Notes: a model not told the origin generated them from the letters alone. 64,000 nt of DNA from Microbacterium sp. CSI-V (GCF_001984105.1 NZ_MTQM01000005.1:124001-188000), one strand, 5' to 3'. Shown: positions 1 to 10,491, counted from the stretch's first letter. Program-made: numbers and translations.

Positions 1-300
1 CGCGAGCGCATCGAGCGTGCGGGTGTTGCCGTAGGAACTCAGCGAGAACATGATCACGCCGATGCTGCGGAAGCGTCCGGAGCGGAGGGCCCGTGCGGCG
101 CTGTTCGGTCGGTAGCCGAGGGAGGCCATCGCGTCGAGAACGCGGCGGCGCGTGTCAGGATCGACGTTGGAGCGGTCGTTCGCCACGCGCGACACCGTCT
201 GCCCCGAGACCCCCGCCGCCGCAGCGACATCGGCCATCGACACCTCGCGGCGCCGTGCGCGGCCCCCCGCCGCGGCCGACACCGTCGTCGTCTCGCTCAC
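1..300 (-). CDS. LacI-family transcriptional regulator, N-terminal part (cut by window edge)
   Basis: Only the first 100 residues are inside the window. They hold a LacI-type helix-turn-helix (MADVAAAAGVSGQTVSRVAN, about residues 24-43) and hinge, then the start of the sugar-binding domain (RSIGVIMFSLSSYGNTRTLD). The GTG start at 300 is chosen because GAGGAGG lies 6 nt upstream; an in-frame ATG at 330 has no ribosome site and falls inside an operator. The gene is divergent from the ABC sugar importer and two operator-like palindromes lie between them, so it is probably the local repressor, released by an imported sugar. The recognition helix matches that of the regulator at 7149-8105. Confidence 0.9.
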   Translation of the reverse strand, partial: MSETTTVSAAAGGRARRREVSMADVAAAAGVSGQTVSRVANDRSNVDPDTRRRVLDAMASLGYRPNSAARALRSGRFRSIGVIMFSLSSYGNTRTLDALA

Positions 301-315
301 GTCTGCCTCCTCGGG

Positions 316-363
316 TGTTGACGTTGACATGCTAACGGGGTGGGAGCTATGTTTACGTCAACA
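316..363. promoter_or_regulatory. Divergent control region with two LacI-type operators and a sigma-70-like promoter
   Basis: Two 14-bp operator-like sites are visible: TGTTGACGTTGACA (316-329) and TGTTTACGTCAACA (350-363), each close to an inverted repeat around a central CG or GT. A rightward promoter fits between them: TTGACA at 324-329 and TATGTT at 348-353 with an 18-bp spacer. The first operator covers the -35 and the second covers the -10 and start point, so a bound repressor would block the importer operon. The half-site TGTTNACG is the same as that in front of galT. Confidence 0.7.
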
Positions 364-411
364 TCGCGGCGACCCGCCCGCGTTGCGCACCAATGAAGAG
401 GCATCCGGACG

Positions 412-1335
412 ATGACGACCACCGCGGCACCCCCGCCCGCTCTGCGCCCCCCGCGCCGTAAGCGACGCGCCCGTATCGACGACCGCGGCTGGCTGTTCGT
501 CGCCCCGTTCGCCGTCGTGTTCGCGCTGGTCTTCCTCGCGCCCCTCGCGTACTCGCTCTACCTCAGCGTCTTCCGCGACCAGCTGGTCGGCGGCAACGCG
601 TTCGTCGGCTTCGCCAACTACATCGCCGTCTTCGGCGACGGGAAGTTCTGGGACGGCCTCGGCCGCGTCTCGCTCTTCCTCGTCGTGCAGGTGCCCGTCA
701 TGCTCCTCCTGGCGCTCGCGGCCGCCCTCGCGATCGACAGCGCGCGCCTGCACGCCGCCGGCTTCTACCGCATCGTGATCTTCCTCCCCTACGCCGTTCC
801 GGCCGTCGTGGCGGTGCTCATGTGGGGGTACATCTACGGCGATCAGTTCGGCCTCACCCGCAACCTCAACGACCTGCTCGGCGGCACCTTCGTGCAGCCG
901 TTCGTGCCCGAGTGGATGCTGGTCTCGATCGGCAACATCGTCACGTGGCAGTTCGTCGGCTACAACATGCTGATCTTCTACTCCTCGCTGAAGACGATCC
1001 CCGGCGAACTGTACGAAGCGGCATCCATCGACGGCGCCGGGGCGTGGCGCACGATCTTCTCGATCAAGATCCCCGCGGTGCGCGGCGCGGTCGTCATCGC
1101 GACGATCTTCTCGATCATCGGCAGCTTCCAGCTCTTCAACGAGCCCAACATCCTCAAGCCCCTGGCGCCGAACACCATCACGACGTTCTTCACGCCGAAC
1201 ATGTACGCCTACAACCTCTCGTTCGCGGGCCAGCAGTACAACTACGCGGCCACGGTCGCCATCATCATGGGCGTCATCACCGCCGTCATCGCCTACGTCG
1301 TGCAGCTGCGCGGCTCACGTCAGGAGGCGCGATGA
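412..1335 (+). CDS. Carbohydrate ABC transporter permease 1 (MalF/UgpA type)
   Basis: This 307-residue inner-membrane subunit has a basic N-terminus and six predicted hydrophobic segments, the first at about residues 27-50. The cytoplasmic EAA loop that docks the ATPase begins EAASIDGAGAW near residue 202. It heads an operon whose next two genes are the second permease (ATGA overlap) and the sugar-binding lipoprotein. No ATPase gene is present, so an MsmK/MsiK-like ATPase encoded elsewhere must power it; that sharing is usual for this family. Substrate is inferred from the downstream GH51 and GH35 enzymes to be arabinose/galactose oligosaccharides. AAGAGG at 396-401 is a rather distant ribosome site. 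Confidence 0.92.
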   Translation: MTTTAAPPPALRPPRRKRRARIDDRGWLFVAPFAVVFALVFLAPLAYSLYLSVFRDQLVGGNAFVGFANYIAVFGDGKFWDGLGRVSLFLVVQVPVMLLLALAAALAIDSARLHAAGFYRIVIFLPYAVPAVVAVLMWGYIYGDQFGLTRNLNDLLGGTFVQPFVPEWMLVSIGNIVTWQFVGYNMLIFYSSLKTIPGELYEAASIDGAGAWRTIFSIKIPAVRGAVVIATIFSIIGSFQLFNEPNILKPLAPNTITTFFTPNMYAYNLSFAGQQYNYAATVAIIMGVITAVIAYVVQLRGSRQEAR

Positions 1336-2267
1336 CCACCGCGACCGCACCCCGCACCGACACCGTGGCCGTGACCACCTCCCGCTCGCGCTCGCGCCGC
1401 GGCTTCGCCCGCACCTCGCCGACGCAGAGCAAGAAGTCGATCGTCCTCAGCATCGTCATGGCGCTGTACCTCCTGTACACGCTGGTGCCGCTGTTCTGGC
1501 TCGTCATCAACGCGACCAAGACCCAGCCCGACCTGTTCTCGACGTTCGGTCTGTGGTTCGGCGACAGCTTCGCCCTGGGCGACAACATCGTCCAGACGCT
1601 GACCTACCGCGATGGGATCTTCCTGCGCTGGCTCGGCAACACCCTGCTGTACGTCGTCGTCGGCGCCGGAGGGGCGACCCTGCTGGCGACGCTGGCCGGG
1701 TACGGCCTGGCCAAGTACAACTTCCGCGGGCGCAAGGCCGTGTTCGCCGTCGTGCTCGGCGCCATCGCGGTGCCGGGAACGGCCCTCGCCGTGCCGACCT
1801 TCCTGCTCTTCAGCCAGCTCGGTCTCACGAACACCCCCTGGGCGATCATCATCCCGTCGCTCATCAGCCCGTTCGGCCTGTACCTCATCTGGGTGTACGC
1901 GACGGATGCCATCCCCACCGAGCTGCTGGAGGCCGCCCGGATGGACGGGGCGGGCGAGTTCCGCACGTTCTTCACCATCTCGATCCGGCTCCTCACACCG
2001 GGCATCGTGACGGTGCTGCTGTTCGCGGTCGTCGCGACCTGGAACAACTACTTCCTCCCGCTCATCATGCTCAGCGACCCGGCCTGGTACCCCCTGACCG
2101 TCGGCCTGAACCAGTGGAACGCGCAGGCGACCGGCGTCGGCGCCCAGCCGATCTACAACCTCGTGATCACCGGCGCGCTCCTCTCGATCATCCCGATCGT
2201 CGCCGCGTTCCTCGTCCTGCAGCGCTTCTGGCAGTCCGGTCTGAGTGCCGGAAGCGTCAAGCAGTGA
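1332..2267 (+). CDS. Carbohydrate ABC transporter permease 2 (MalG/UgpE type)
   Basis: This is the second membrane subunit of the importer, 311 residues. It has a long basic N-terminal tail of about 40 residues, then six hydrophobic segments and the EAA motif (EAARMDGAGEF) near residue 200. The ATG at 1332 overlaps the stop of the first permease (ATGA), and AGGAGG lies just upstream at 1322-1327, which fixes the start. It should pair with the first permease to form the channel for sugars delivered by the lipoprotein encoded next. Confidence 0.93.
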   Translation: MTTATAPRTDTVAVTTSRSRSRRGFARTSPTQSKKSIVLSIVMALYLLYTLVPLFWLVINATKTQPDLFSTFGLWFGDSFALGDNIVQTLTYRDGIFLRWLGNTLLYVVVGAGGATLLATLAGYGLAKYNFRGRKAVFAVVLGAIAVPGTALAVPTFLLFSQLGLTNTPWAIIIPSLISPFGLYLIWVYATDAIPTELLEAARMDGAGEFRTFFTISIRLLTPGIVTVLLFAVVATWNNYFLPLIMLSDPAWYPLTVGLNQWNAQATGVGAQPIYNLVITGALLSIIPIVAAFLVLQRFWQSGLSAGSVKQ

Positions 2268-2349
2268 TCCTCGACTCCCTCCCGAACCCGGAGCGTCCTG
2301 CCCCGGAATCCCGCAACACAATCCACAACAACGAAGTGAAGGAATCCCG

Positions 2350-3702
2350 ATGACATTCATGCGCAAGGGCACCGCCGTGCGGCGGACCGTCTTCGCTCTG
2401 GCGGCCACCGCGCTCACGGTGGGCGCGCTGACCGCCTGCTCCGGCGGCAGCACGGGCGGCGGCAGCAACGGCGGCAGTGCCGACGACATCGAGAAGGCGC
2501 TCCAGGAGGGTGGCGAGATCACGTACTGGTCGTGGACGCCCTCGGCCGAGGCGCAGGTCGCGGCCTTCCAGAAGAAGTACCCGAACGTGAAGGTCAACCT
2601 CGTCAACGCGGGCACCAACACCGAGGAGTACACCAAGCTCCAGAACGCGATCAAGGCCGGCTCGGGCGCCCCCGACGTCGTGCAGATCGAGTACTACGCC
2701 TTCCCGCAGTTCGCCCTGTCGGACTCGCTGCTCGACCTCGCGCCGTACGGCTTCGGCGACCTCGAAAGCGCCTACGCGACCGGCCCGTGGGGTGCGGTCG
2801 ACTTCGACGGCAAGATCTACGGCCTGCCGCAGGACTCGGGCCCCATGGCGCTGTTCTACAACAAGTCCGTCTTCGACGAGTACGGCATCGCCGTCCCGAC
2901 GACGTGGGACGAGTACTACGCGGCCGCGCAGAAGCTGCACGCCGCCGACCCGACGAAGTACATCACCGCCGACACCGGCGACTCCGGCTTCACCACCAGC
3001 ATGATCTGGCAGGCCGGCGGCACCCCGTTCAAGGCCGACGGCACGAACGTCACGATCGACCTGCAGGATGCCGGCTCGAAGAAGTTCGCCGACAACTGGA
3101 ACCGCCTCATCGACGGCGGCCTGCTCTCGGACACCCCGAGCTGGAGCGACGAGTGGTTCAAGGGCCTCGGTGACGGCTCGATCGCCTCGCTCGTCATCGG
3201 CGCCTGGATGCCGGGTGTCCTCGAGTCGTCCGTGGAGGACGGCGCGGGCAAGTGGGCCGTCGCCCCGATCCCGACGTACGACGGCAAGGCCGCGACGGCC
3301 GAGAACGGCGGCGGCGGACAGGCCGTGACCAAGCAGAGCAAGAACCCGGCTCTGGCCGCGGGCTTCCTCAAGTGGCTGAACAACGACGACGAGAGCCTCA
3401 CGATCTTCGCGGAGTCGGGCGGCTTCCCCTCGACCACGGCGCAGCTGAGCGACCCCGCCTTCGTCGACAAGAAGTCGGACTACTTCGGCGGCCAGCAGAT
3501 CAACCAGGTCCTCACGCAGGCGTCGAGCGACGTCGTGAAGGGCTGGAGCTACCTGCCCTTCCAGGTGTACGCCAACAGCATCTTCGGCGACACCGTGGGC
3601 CAGGCCTACGCCACCCAGGGCGACCTGAACGAGGGTCTGTCGACGTGGCAGGACCAGCTGGTCCAGTACGGCAACGACCAGGGCTTCAGCGTCAACAAGT
3701 AA
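2350..3702 (+). CDS. Extracellular sugar-binding lipoprotein of the ABC importer
   Basis: The 450-residue product is a family-1-type extracellular solute-binding protein. It starts with a basic, hydrophobic signal and a lipobox LTAC with the lipidated cysteine at residue 30, followed by a Gly/Ser linker. Mature sequence begins with the typical ITYWSWTPSAEAQVAAF strand. The ATG at 2350 has AAGGA 6 nt upstream; ATG at 2359 is a possible alternative. It follows the permease genes with an 82-bp gap and is followed by a strong hairpin at 3714, which would limit read-through into the hydrolase genes and favour high expression of the binding protein. Ligand is inferred to be an arabinogalactan-type oligosaccharide. 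Confidence 0.92.
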   Translation: MTFMRKGTAVRRTVFALAATALTVGALTACSGGSTGGGSNGGSADDIEKALQEGGEITYWSWTPSAEAQVAAFQKKYPNVKVNLVNAGTNTEEYTKLQNAIKAGSGAPDVVQIEYYAFPQFALSDSLLDLAPYGFGDLESAYATGPWGAVDFDGKIYGLPQDSGPMALFYNKSVFDEYGIAVPTTWDEYYAAAQKLHAADPTKYITADTGDSGFTTSMIWQAGGTPFKADGTNVTIDLQDAGSKKFADNWNRLIDGGLLSDTPSWSDEWFKGLGDGSIASLVIGAWMPGVLESSVEDGAGKWAVAPIPTYDGKAATAENGGGGQAVTKQSKNPALAAGFLKWLNNDDESLTIFAESGGFPSTTAQLSDPAFVDKKSDYFGGQQINQVLTQASSDVVKGWSYLPFQVYANSIFGDTVGQAYATQGDLNEGLSTWQDQLVQYGNDQGFSVNK

Positions 3703-3713
3703 GCCGATGATCG

Positions 3714-3749
3714 GGGGCGGGTCGCGCGCACGAGCGAGCGACCCGCCCC
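3714..3749 (+). terminator. 12-bp perfect hairpin between binding-protein and arabinofuranosidase genes
   Basis: GGGGCGGGTCGC at 3714-3725 pairs exactly with GCGACCCGCCCC at 3738-3749 around a 12-nt loop. There is no T-run, only TTCCCTTCCC. It sits inside an apparent operon, so it is better read as an attenuator or mRNA 3'-end stabiliser than as a complete stop. Confidence 0.6.
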
Positions 3750-3775
3750 TTCCCTTCCCGCTCCAGGAGAGCCGC

Positions 3776-5293
3776 ATGACCTCCCCCACCCGCATCACGC
3801 TGGACCCCCGCCGCCCCGGAGCCGAGGTTCCGCGTCGCCTCTTCGGCACGTTCGTCGAGCACATGGGCCGCTGCGTGTACGACGGCATCCATTCGCCCGG
3901 ACACGCCAGCGCCGACGGGTCCGGCTTCCGCGCCGACGTGCTCGCCCTGGTGCGCGAGCTCGGTGCGACGGTCGTGCGCTATCCCGGCGGCAACTTCGTC
4001 TCGGGCTACCGCTGGGAGGACGGCGTGGGACCGCGCGCCGACCGTCCGGTGCGACTGGATGCCGCGTGGCACAGCACCGAGACCAACCAGGTGGGTCTGC
4101 ACGAGTTCGCCGAGTGGGCGGATGCCGCGGGGCTCGAGGTCATGGAGGCCGTGAACCTCGGCACGCGCGGCGTCGCGGAGGCCGCCGACCTGCTCGAGTA
4201 CGCCAACCACCCCGCCGGCACCGCGCTGAGCGATCGCCGCCGCGCGAACGGACGCGACGAGCCCTTCGGCATCCGCCTGTGGTGCCTCGGCAACGAGATG
4301 GACGGCCCGTGGCAGATCGGGCACAAGACCGCCGACGAGTACGGGCGCCTCGCCGCCGAGACCGCACGCATGATGCGGTTCATCGACCCCACCGTCGAGC
4401 TCGTGGCCGCGGGCAGCTCCAACCACGAGATGCCCACGTTCGGCGACTGGGAGCGCACCGTGCTGCGGCACACCGCGGGCCTCGTCGATCACATCTCGGT
4501 GCACGCGTACTACGAGGAAGACCCCACCGACCCGCAGAGCTTCCTCGCCAGCGGCGCGGCTCTCGACCGCTACATCGGCGAGGTCGTCGACATCATCGAC
4601 GAGGTCGACGCCCGCACCCCCCACGGCGCCCCGGTCGGCATCAGCGTCGACGAATGGAACGTCTGGAACCAGACGCGCTGGAACGAGGTCGACAAGCCCC
4701 GCGTCTTCACGGGCGACTGGCCGATCGCGCCGCGCCTCATCGAGGACGACTACACCGTCACCGACGCCGTCGTCGTCGGATCGCTCCTCATCACGCTGCT
4801 GCGCCGCGCGGACCGCGTCTCCATGGCGAACCTCGCGCAGCTCGTCAACGTCATCGCCCCCATCCGCACCGAGCCCGATGGCGGGCCCGCGTGGCGGCAG
4901 ACGACGTTCCACCCCTTCCGCCTCACGGCCGAGGCCGCGACCGGGCGGGTCGTCCCCGTCGCGGTCGACGGCGAACGCATCCCCACCGCCCGCCACGGCG
5001 AGGTCGACGCGGTGGACGCGATCGCCACCGTCGACGGCGACACCGCCCACGTCTTCCTGGCCCATCGCTCGCTCGACACCGCGACCGAGGTCGAGCTCGA
5101 CCTCGGGGCCGTGGCATCCGCCGAGGCCGTCGTCATCACCATCCCCGAGGGCGGCGACCGCGACACCACGAATTCCGCCGACGCCGAACCGGTGGCTCCG
5201 TCGGACCTGGCCGTCGACGTGGTGGACGGCATCCTGCGCTTCACCCTCCCCCCGCTCGCGTGGGCCCGCGTGCGCGTCCAGCTGGCCTCCTGA
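3776..5293 (+). CDS. GH51 alpha-N-arabinofuranosidase
   Basis: This 505-residue cytoplasmic glycosidase cleaves terminal alpha-L-arabinofuranosyl groups from imported oligosaccharides. It opens with the family strand LFGTFVEHMGRCVYDGI and carries the GH51 acid/base Glu in CLGNEMDGP (E174) and the nucleophile Glu in SVDEWNVW (E293); length is typical for intracellular GH51. There is no signal peptide, so it works on sugars already imported by the upstream ABC system. The ATG at 3776 is chosen because CAGGAGA lies 6 nt upstream. It is followed 13 bp later by the GH35 gene, so the two enzymes probably debranch and shorten the same substrate. Confidence 0.93.
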   Translation: MTSPTRITLDPRRPGAEVPRRLFGTFVEHMGRCVYDGIHSPGHASADGSGFRADVLALVRELGATVVRYPGGNFVSGYRWEDGVGPRADRPVRLDAAWHSTETNQVGLHEFAEWADAAGLEVMEAVNLGTRGVAEAADLLEYANHPAGTALSDRRRANGRDEPFGIRLWCLGNEMDGPWQIGHKTADEYGRLAAETARMMRFIDPTVELVAAGSSNHEMPTFGDWERTVLRHTAGLVDHISVHAYYEEDPTDPQSFLASGAALDRYIGEVVDIIDEVDARTPHGAPVGISVDEWNVWNQTRWNEVDKPRVFTGDWPIAPRLIEDDYTVTDAVVVGSLLITLLRRADRVSMANLAQLVNVIAPIRTEPDGGPAWRQTTFHPFRLTAEAATGRVVPVAVDGERIPTARHGEVDAVDAIATVDGDTAHVFLAHRSLDTATEVELDLGAVASAEAVVITIPEGGDRDTTNSADAEPVAPSDLAVDVVDGILRFTLPPLAWARVRVQLAS

Positions 5294-5306
5294 CCCGAGA
5301 GAGAAC

Positions 5307-7022
5307 GTGACCACCTTCACCATCGGCGAGACCGATTTCCTCCTGGACGGCGAACCGTTCCAGGTCATCTCCGGGACTCTGCACTACTTCCGCATCCACC
5401 CCGAGCACTGGGCCGACCGCATCCGCACGGCCAAGGCGATGGGCCTCAACACCATCGAGACCTACGTCGCGTGGAACGCGCACGAGCCGGTGCGGGGCGA
5501 ATGGGATGCCACGGGCTGGAACGACCTCGGCCGCTTCCTCGACCTCGTGGCCGCCGAGGGGCTGCACGCGATCGTGCGTCCGGGACCCTACATCTGCGCC
5601 GAGTGGCACAACGGCGGGCTCCCCGTCTGGCTGACGTCCACTCCGGGCATCGGCCTGCGCCGGTCGGAGCCGCAGTACCTCGCCGCCGTCACGGAGTACC
5701 TCGAGCGCGTGTACGAGATCGTCGTCCCGCGGCAGATCGACCGCGGCGGCAACGTCGTGCTCGTGCAGATCGAGAACGAGTACGGCGCCTACGGATCCGA
5801 CAAGGACTACCTGCGCGAACTCGTGCGGATCACCCGCGACGCCGGCATCACCGTGCCGCTGACGACCGTGGATCAGCCGATGCCGTGGATGCTCGAGAAC
5901 GGCAGCCTGCCCGGCCTCCACCTCACCGGCTCGTTCGGCTCCCGCTCGGAAGAACGCCTCGCGACCCTGCGCGAGCACCAGCCCACCGGTCCGCTCATGT
6001 GCTCGGAGTTCTGGGACGGCTGGTTCGACTGGTGGGGCAGCATCCACCACACGACCGACCCCGCCGCCTCCGCCCACGACCTCGACGTGCTGCTCGCGGC
6101 GGGCGCGTCCGTGAACATCTACATGGTCCACGGCGGCACGAACTTCGGCACGACGAACGGCGCGAACGACAAGGGCCGCTTCGACCCCATCGTCACCTCG
6201 TACGACTACGACGCCCCCATCGACGAGGCGGGGCACCCGACCGCGAAGTTCCACGCCTTCCGCGAGGTGATCGCGAAGTACGCCCCCGTGCCCGACCTCG
6301 AGCCCGCGCCGCGGCCGGATGCGCCGGTGTTCGAGGTGCCGCTCTCGGGCGAGGGCGAGTGGATGCCGGCATCCACCGGTTCCGTCTCGGACGACCCCGC
6401 GACGTTCGAGGAGCTCGGACACCTCGGGCCCCTCCTCCGGTACGACGTCGACCTGCCCGCGAACGCTCCCGCCGTGCTCGCGTTCGGCGAGGTCCGCGAC
6501 CTCGCGTGGGTGCACGTCGACGGCACGTTCGTCGGGCGCCTCTCCCGCACGCTGCACGAGCGCGCGCTCGCGATCCCCGCGGGCTCGCGCCTCACGGTGC
6601 TCGTCGAAGATCAGGGTCGCGTGAACTACGGCCACCGGCTCGGTGAGGAGAAAGGCCTGATCGGCGACGCGACGCTCGACGGCGCCCCGCTGACCGGCTG
6701 GACGGCGACGCCTATCGACCTCGCCGCCGCCGCCGGTGCGGGCGCCGGCACCCTCGGCCGCGCGCTGCTCCGCGGCACGTTCGAGATCGACGCGGCCACC
6801 GACCTGTTCCTGGACACCTCGGCGTGGGGCAAGGGCTTCGCCTTCGTCAACGGCTTCTTCCTCGGCCGGTACTGGCGGAACGTTCCGCAGGAGACGCTGT
6901 ACGTCCCCGCACCGGTCCTGCGTGCGGGCGCGAACGAGATCGTCGCGCTCGAACTGGAGCAGGCCCTGGCCCCGGTCGCGCGGTTCGTCGCGCAGCCGTC
7001 GTTGGGGCAGCTCGAGGAGTAG
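5307..7022 (+). CDS. GH35 beta-galactosidase
   Basis: The 571-residue protein has the GH35 barrel start (DGEPFQVISGTLHYFRIHPE), the acid/base motif VQIENEYG (E158) and the nucleophile motif CSEFWDGWFDWWG (E234). C-terminal beta domains follow, giving the size of the short bacterial GH35 enzymes. No signal peptide is seen, so it should hydrolyse imported beta-galactosides, freeing galactose for the galT-galK genes just downstream. GTG at 5307 is the only good start; GAGAGA upstream is a weak ribosome site. The gene ends the importer/hydrolase operon and converges on the next regulator across a nested palindrome. Confidence 0.92.
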   Translation: MTTFTIGETDFLLDGEPFQVISGTLHYFRIHPEHWADRIRTAKAMGLNTIETYVAWNAHEPVRGEWDATGWNDLGRFLDLVAAEGLHAIVRPGPYICAEWHNGGLPVWLTSTPGIGLRRSEPQYLAAVTEYLERVYEIVVPRQIDRGGNVVLVQIENEYGAYGSDKDYLRELVRITRDAGITVPLTTVDQPMPWMLENGSLPGLHLTGSFGSRSEERLATLREHQPTGPLMCSEFWDGWFDWWGSIHHTTDPAASAHDLDVLLAAGASVNIYMVHGGTNFGTTNGANDKGRFDPIVTSYDYDAPIDEAGHPTAKFHAFREVIAKYAPVPDLEPAPRPDAPVFEVPLSGEGEWMPASTGSVSDDPATFEELGHLGPLLRYDVDLPANAPAVLAFGEVRDLAWVHVDGTFVGRLSRTLHERALAIPAGSRLTVLVEDQGRVNYGHRLGEEKGLIGDATLDGAPLTGWTATPIDLAAAAGAGAGTLGRALLRGTFEIDAATDLFLDTSAWGKGFAFVNGFFLGRYWRNVPQETLYVPAPVLRAGANEIVALELEQALAPVARFVAQPSLGQLEE

Positions 7023-7042
7023 ACCGCGTCGGCGTCCTGTCC

Positions 7043-7111
7043 GGTTTGGGGCGTGTTCTTGCGTTTGGGGCGTGAATACGACGCCCCAAACAGCGAAATG
7101 CGCCCCAAACC
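7043..7111. terminator. Nested double palindrome between convergent genes
   Basis: GGTTTGGGGCG (7043-7053) pairs with CGCCCCAAACC (7101-7111), and inside it GTTTGGGGCGT (7063-7073) pairs with ACGCCCCAAAC (7081-7091) around the loop GAATACG. Both stems use nearly the same sequence, so alternative pairings are possible. It sits at the meeting point of the GH35 gene and the LacI gene and is symmetric, so it could stop transcription from both sides. Confidence 0.6.
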
Positions 7112-7148
7112 CGGCAATGGCGGGGGCAGGGGCGGGGGCAGCGAGAAC

Positions 7149-8105
7149 TCAGCGCGCGCTGTCGCGGACGACGAGGGGCGCCGGCACCGTCTCGGCGACG
7201 TGCGTGCCGCCCTCGATCGCGGCGACGAGGGCCTCGACGGTCCGCGCGCCGAGAACGTCGAAATCCTGGCGCACGGTCGTGAGGGGCGGGCGGTACTCGG
7301 CGGCATCCACGATGTCGTCGAATCCGACGACCGCCACATCCTCGGGGACGCGACGACCGGCGTCGGCGAACGCGCGCAGCGCGCCGAGCGCCATCTGGTC
7401 GTTCGCCACGAACACCGCCGTCGCATCGGTCAAGGCCGAGACGGCGGCGTGACCGGATGCCGATGTCCAGTCGCCGCGCACGGGCTCGGGCACGCGCCGA
7501 CCGGCGTCGGCGAGCGTGGCACGCCAGGCCCGCTCGCGCTCAGCCGCGGCGAAGGAACGCGCGGGACCCGCGACGTGGTGCACCGTGTCGTGGCCGAGCC
7601 CGAGCAGGTGCTCGACGGCCGCGCGGGCGCCACCGGCGTGGTCGGTCTGCACGATCGAGAAGCGCTCGTCGGGCGGTGAGTCGACGACGACGAGGTGAAG
7701 ATCCGCCGGCGGGGCGTCACGCACCAGCTCGGTCGCCTCGTTGAGCACCACGGCACCGTCGACCCCCTGCGAGCGAAGGCGGGCGAAGGCCTCGCGGATG
7801 CCGCGCTCCCCCACCGTGACCACGGCGAGGGCGTAGTCGCGCGCGGCGGCCGCCTCGGAGATCGCCTGCAGCATGCGGGAGTTGCCGACGGTTGCCAGCG
7901 TCGACACGACCAGCCCGATCGTGGAGGTCTGTCCGGTGCGGAGCGCGCGGGCGGCGCGGTGCATGCGGTACCCGAGGTCGCCCATCGCCTTCTCGACGCG
8001 GGCGCGGGTGGTGGGATCGACCCGGGGACTCCCGTTCGCGACGCGCGAGACCGTCTGGGCCGAAACCCCGGCCGCCGCGGCCACATCGGCCATCGATACG
8101 CGCAT
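7149..8105 (-). CDS. LacI-family regulator of galT-galK
   Basis: A full-length 318-residue LacI-family protein: helix-turn-helix MADVAAAAGVSAQTVSRVAN at residues 5-24, hinge helix with RAARALRTGQ, then a periplasmic-binding-protein-like effector domain ending in LVVRDSAR. ATG at 8105 has GAGGGGG upstream. It is divergent from galT and shares a 50-bp gap with two TGTTNACG operators, so it is the likely galactose-responsive repressor of galT-galK. Its recognition helix (QTVSRVAN) is the same as that of the regulator at 1-300, suggesting overlapping targets. Effector identity is inferred only. Confidence 0.92.
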   Translation of the reverse strand: MRVSMADVAAAAGVSAQTVSRVANGSPRVDPTTRARVEKAMGDLGYRMHRAARALRTGQTSTIGLVVSTLATVGNSRMLQAISEAAAARDYALAVVTVGERGIREAFARLRSQGVDGAVVLNEATELVRDAPPADLHLVVVDSPPDERFSIVQTDHAGGARAAVEHLLGLGHDTVHHVAGPARSFAAAERERAWRATLADAGRRVPEPVRGDWTSASGHAAVSALTDATAVFVANDQMALGALRAFADAGRRVPEDVAVVGFDDIVDAAEYRPPLTTVRQDFDVLGARTVEALVAAIEGGTHVAETVPAPLVVRDSAR

Positions 8106-8118
8106 GCCACCCCCTCGG

Positions 8119-8162
8119 TGTTGACGATATCACGGCTGATCTGTAGCGTGTTATCGTGAACA
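8119..8162 (+). promoter_or_regulatory. galT promoter with two overlapping LacI-type operators; leaderless start
   Basis: TTGACG (8121-8126), a 17-bp spacer and TAGCGT (8144-8149) form a good promoter, and the GTG start of galT begins 6 nt later at 8156, so transcription and translation probably start at the same base. Operators TGTTGACGATATCA (8119-8132) and TGTTATCGTGAACA (8149-8162) cover the -35 and the start point, 30 bp apart, which is suited to repression by a LacI dimer or dimer pair. Confidence 0.72.
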
Positions 8163-9327
8163 CGGACAGCCCCACCGCAGTGGCCCTCGGCGCCGGAGTC
8201 GTCAAGCGCCCCACGCGCCTGGCCGACGGCCGCGAACTGATCTACTTCGACGACGCCGGCACGGCGCTCGGCCCCGAGCGCGCGATCGACGCCCGCGAGC
8301 TCGACCCCCGCCCCGCCACCGCGACCATGCGACAGGACGTCCTCACGGGCGACTGGATCACCGTGGCATCCAATCGCCAGAACCGGGCGTTCCTGCCCCC
8401 CGCGCACCTCGATCCGCTCGCCCCGCAGACGCCGACCAACCCGTCGGAGATCCCGTCGCGCTACGACGTCGCGGTGTTCGAGAACAAGTCGCCGTCCTTC
8501 GGTCCCGCGCTCGACGTCGCCCACGGCGACGCCCCCGCCGCCGTCGACCCGCCGCGCGGCGACGACGACCTCGAACACCTCGGACTCGGCCGCACCCGCA
8601 CCTCCGTCGGGCGCTGCGAGGTCGTCTGCTTCAGCCCCGAGCACGAGGGATCCTTCGGCACGCTGTCGCGCACCCGCGCCCGCACCGTCATCGAAGCGTG
8701 GGCCGACCGCACGGCCGCACTGTCGGCCCTCCCCGGCATCCGTCAGGTGTTCCCGTTCGAGAACCGCGGGCAGGAGATCGGCGTCACCCTCCCCCACCCG
8801 CACGGGCAGATCTACGCCTACCCGTACGTCACCCCGCGGACGCAGCGCCTGCTCGACACCGTCTCGCGCACCTCGCCCGACCTGTTCGCGCGGATCCTCG
8901 AGTTCGAGGCATCCGGCCCCCGCGTGGTGCTGCGCGGCGAGCACTGGACGGCGTTCGTGCCGTTCGCGGCGCGCTGGCCGATCGAGGTGCACGTGCTGCC
9001 GCACCGTCACGTCGCCGACCTCGCCGAGACGACGGATGCCGAGCGCGACGAGCTCGCCCCGTTCTACCTGCGGTTGCTGCGCGGCATCGACGCGCTCTAC
9101 GACACGCCCACGCCGTACATCGCCGCGTGGCACCAGGCGCCCGTCGCCCGGGCCCGCGACAGCGTGCGACTCAACCTGCAGATCACGTCGCCGCGCCGCG
9201 CGGCCGACAAGCTCAAGTACCTCGCCGGGTCCGAAGCCGCCATGGGCGCCTGGATCGGCGACGTCACCCCCGAGTCGCAGGCCGAACGCCTGCGCGCCGC
9301 CCTCGACACCGTTCCGGAGGTGACGGC

Positions 9328-9331
<4 letters not shown>
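8156..9331 (+). CDS. galT: Galactose-1-phosphate uridylyltransferase
   Basis: GalT swaps UMP between UDP-glucose and galactose-1-phosphate in the Leloir pathway. The 391-residue protein has the early motif LTGDWITVASNRQNRAF and the active-site HPH triad (H214-P215-H216 in LPHPHGQIYAYP), where the second His is the uridylylated one. GTG at 8156 is used because it lies exactly 6 nt after a -10 hexamer; there is no ribosome-binding site, so the message looks leaderless. galK overlaps its stop. galE and galM are not in the window. Substrate galactose is likely supplied by the upstream beta-galactosidase. Confidence 0.95.
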
Positions 9332-10491
<1,160 letters not shown>

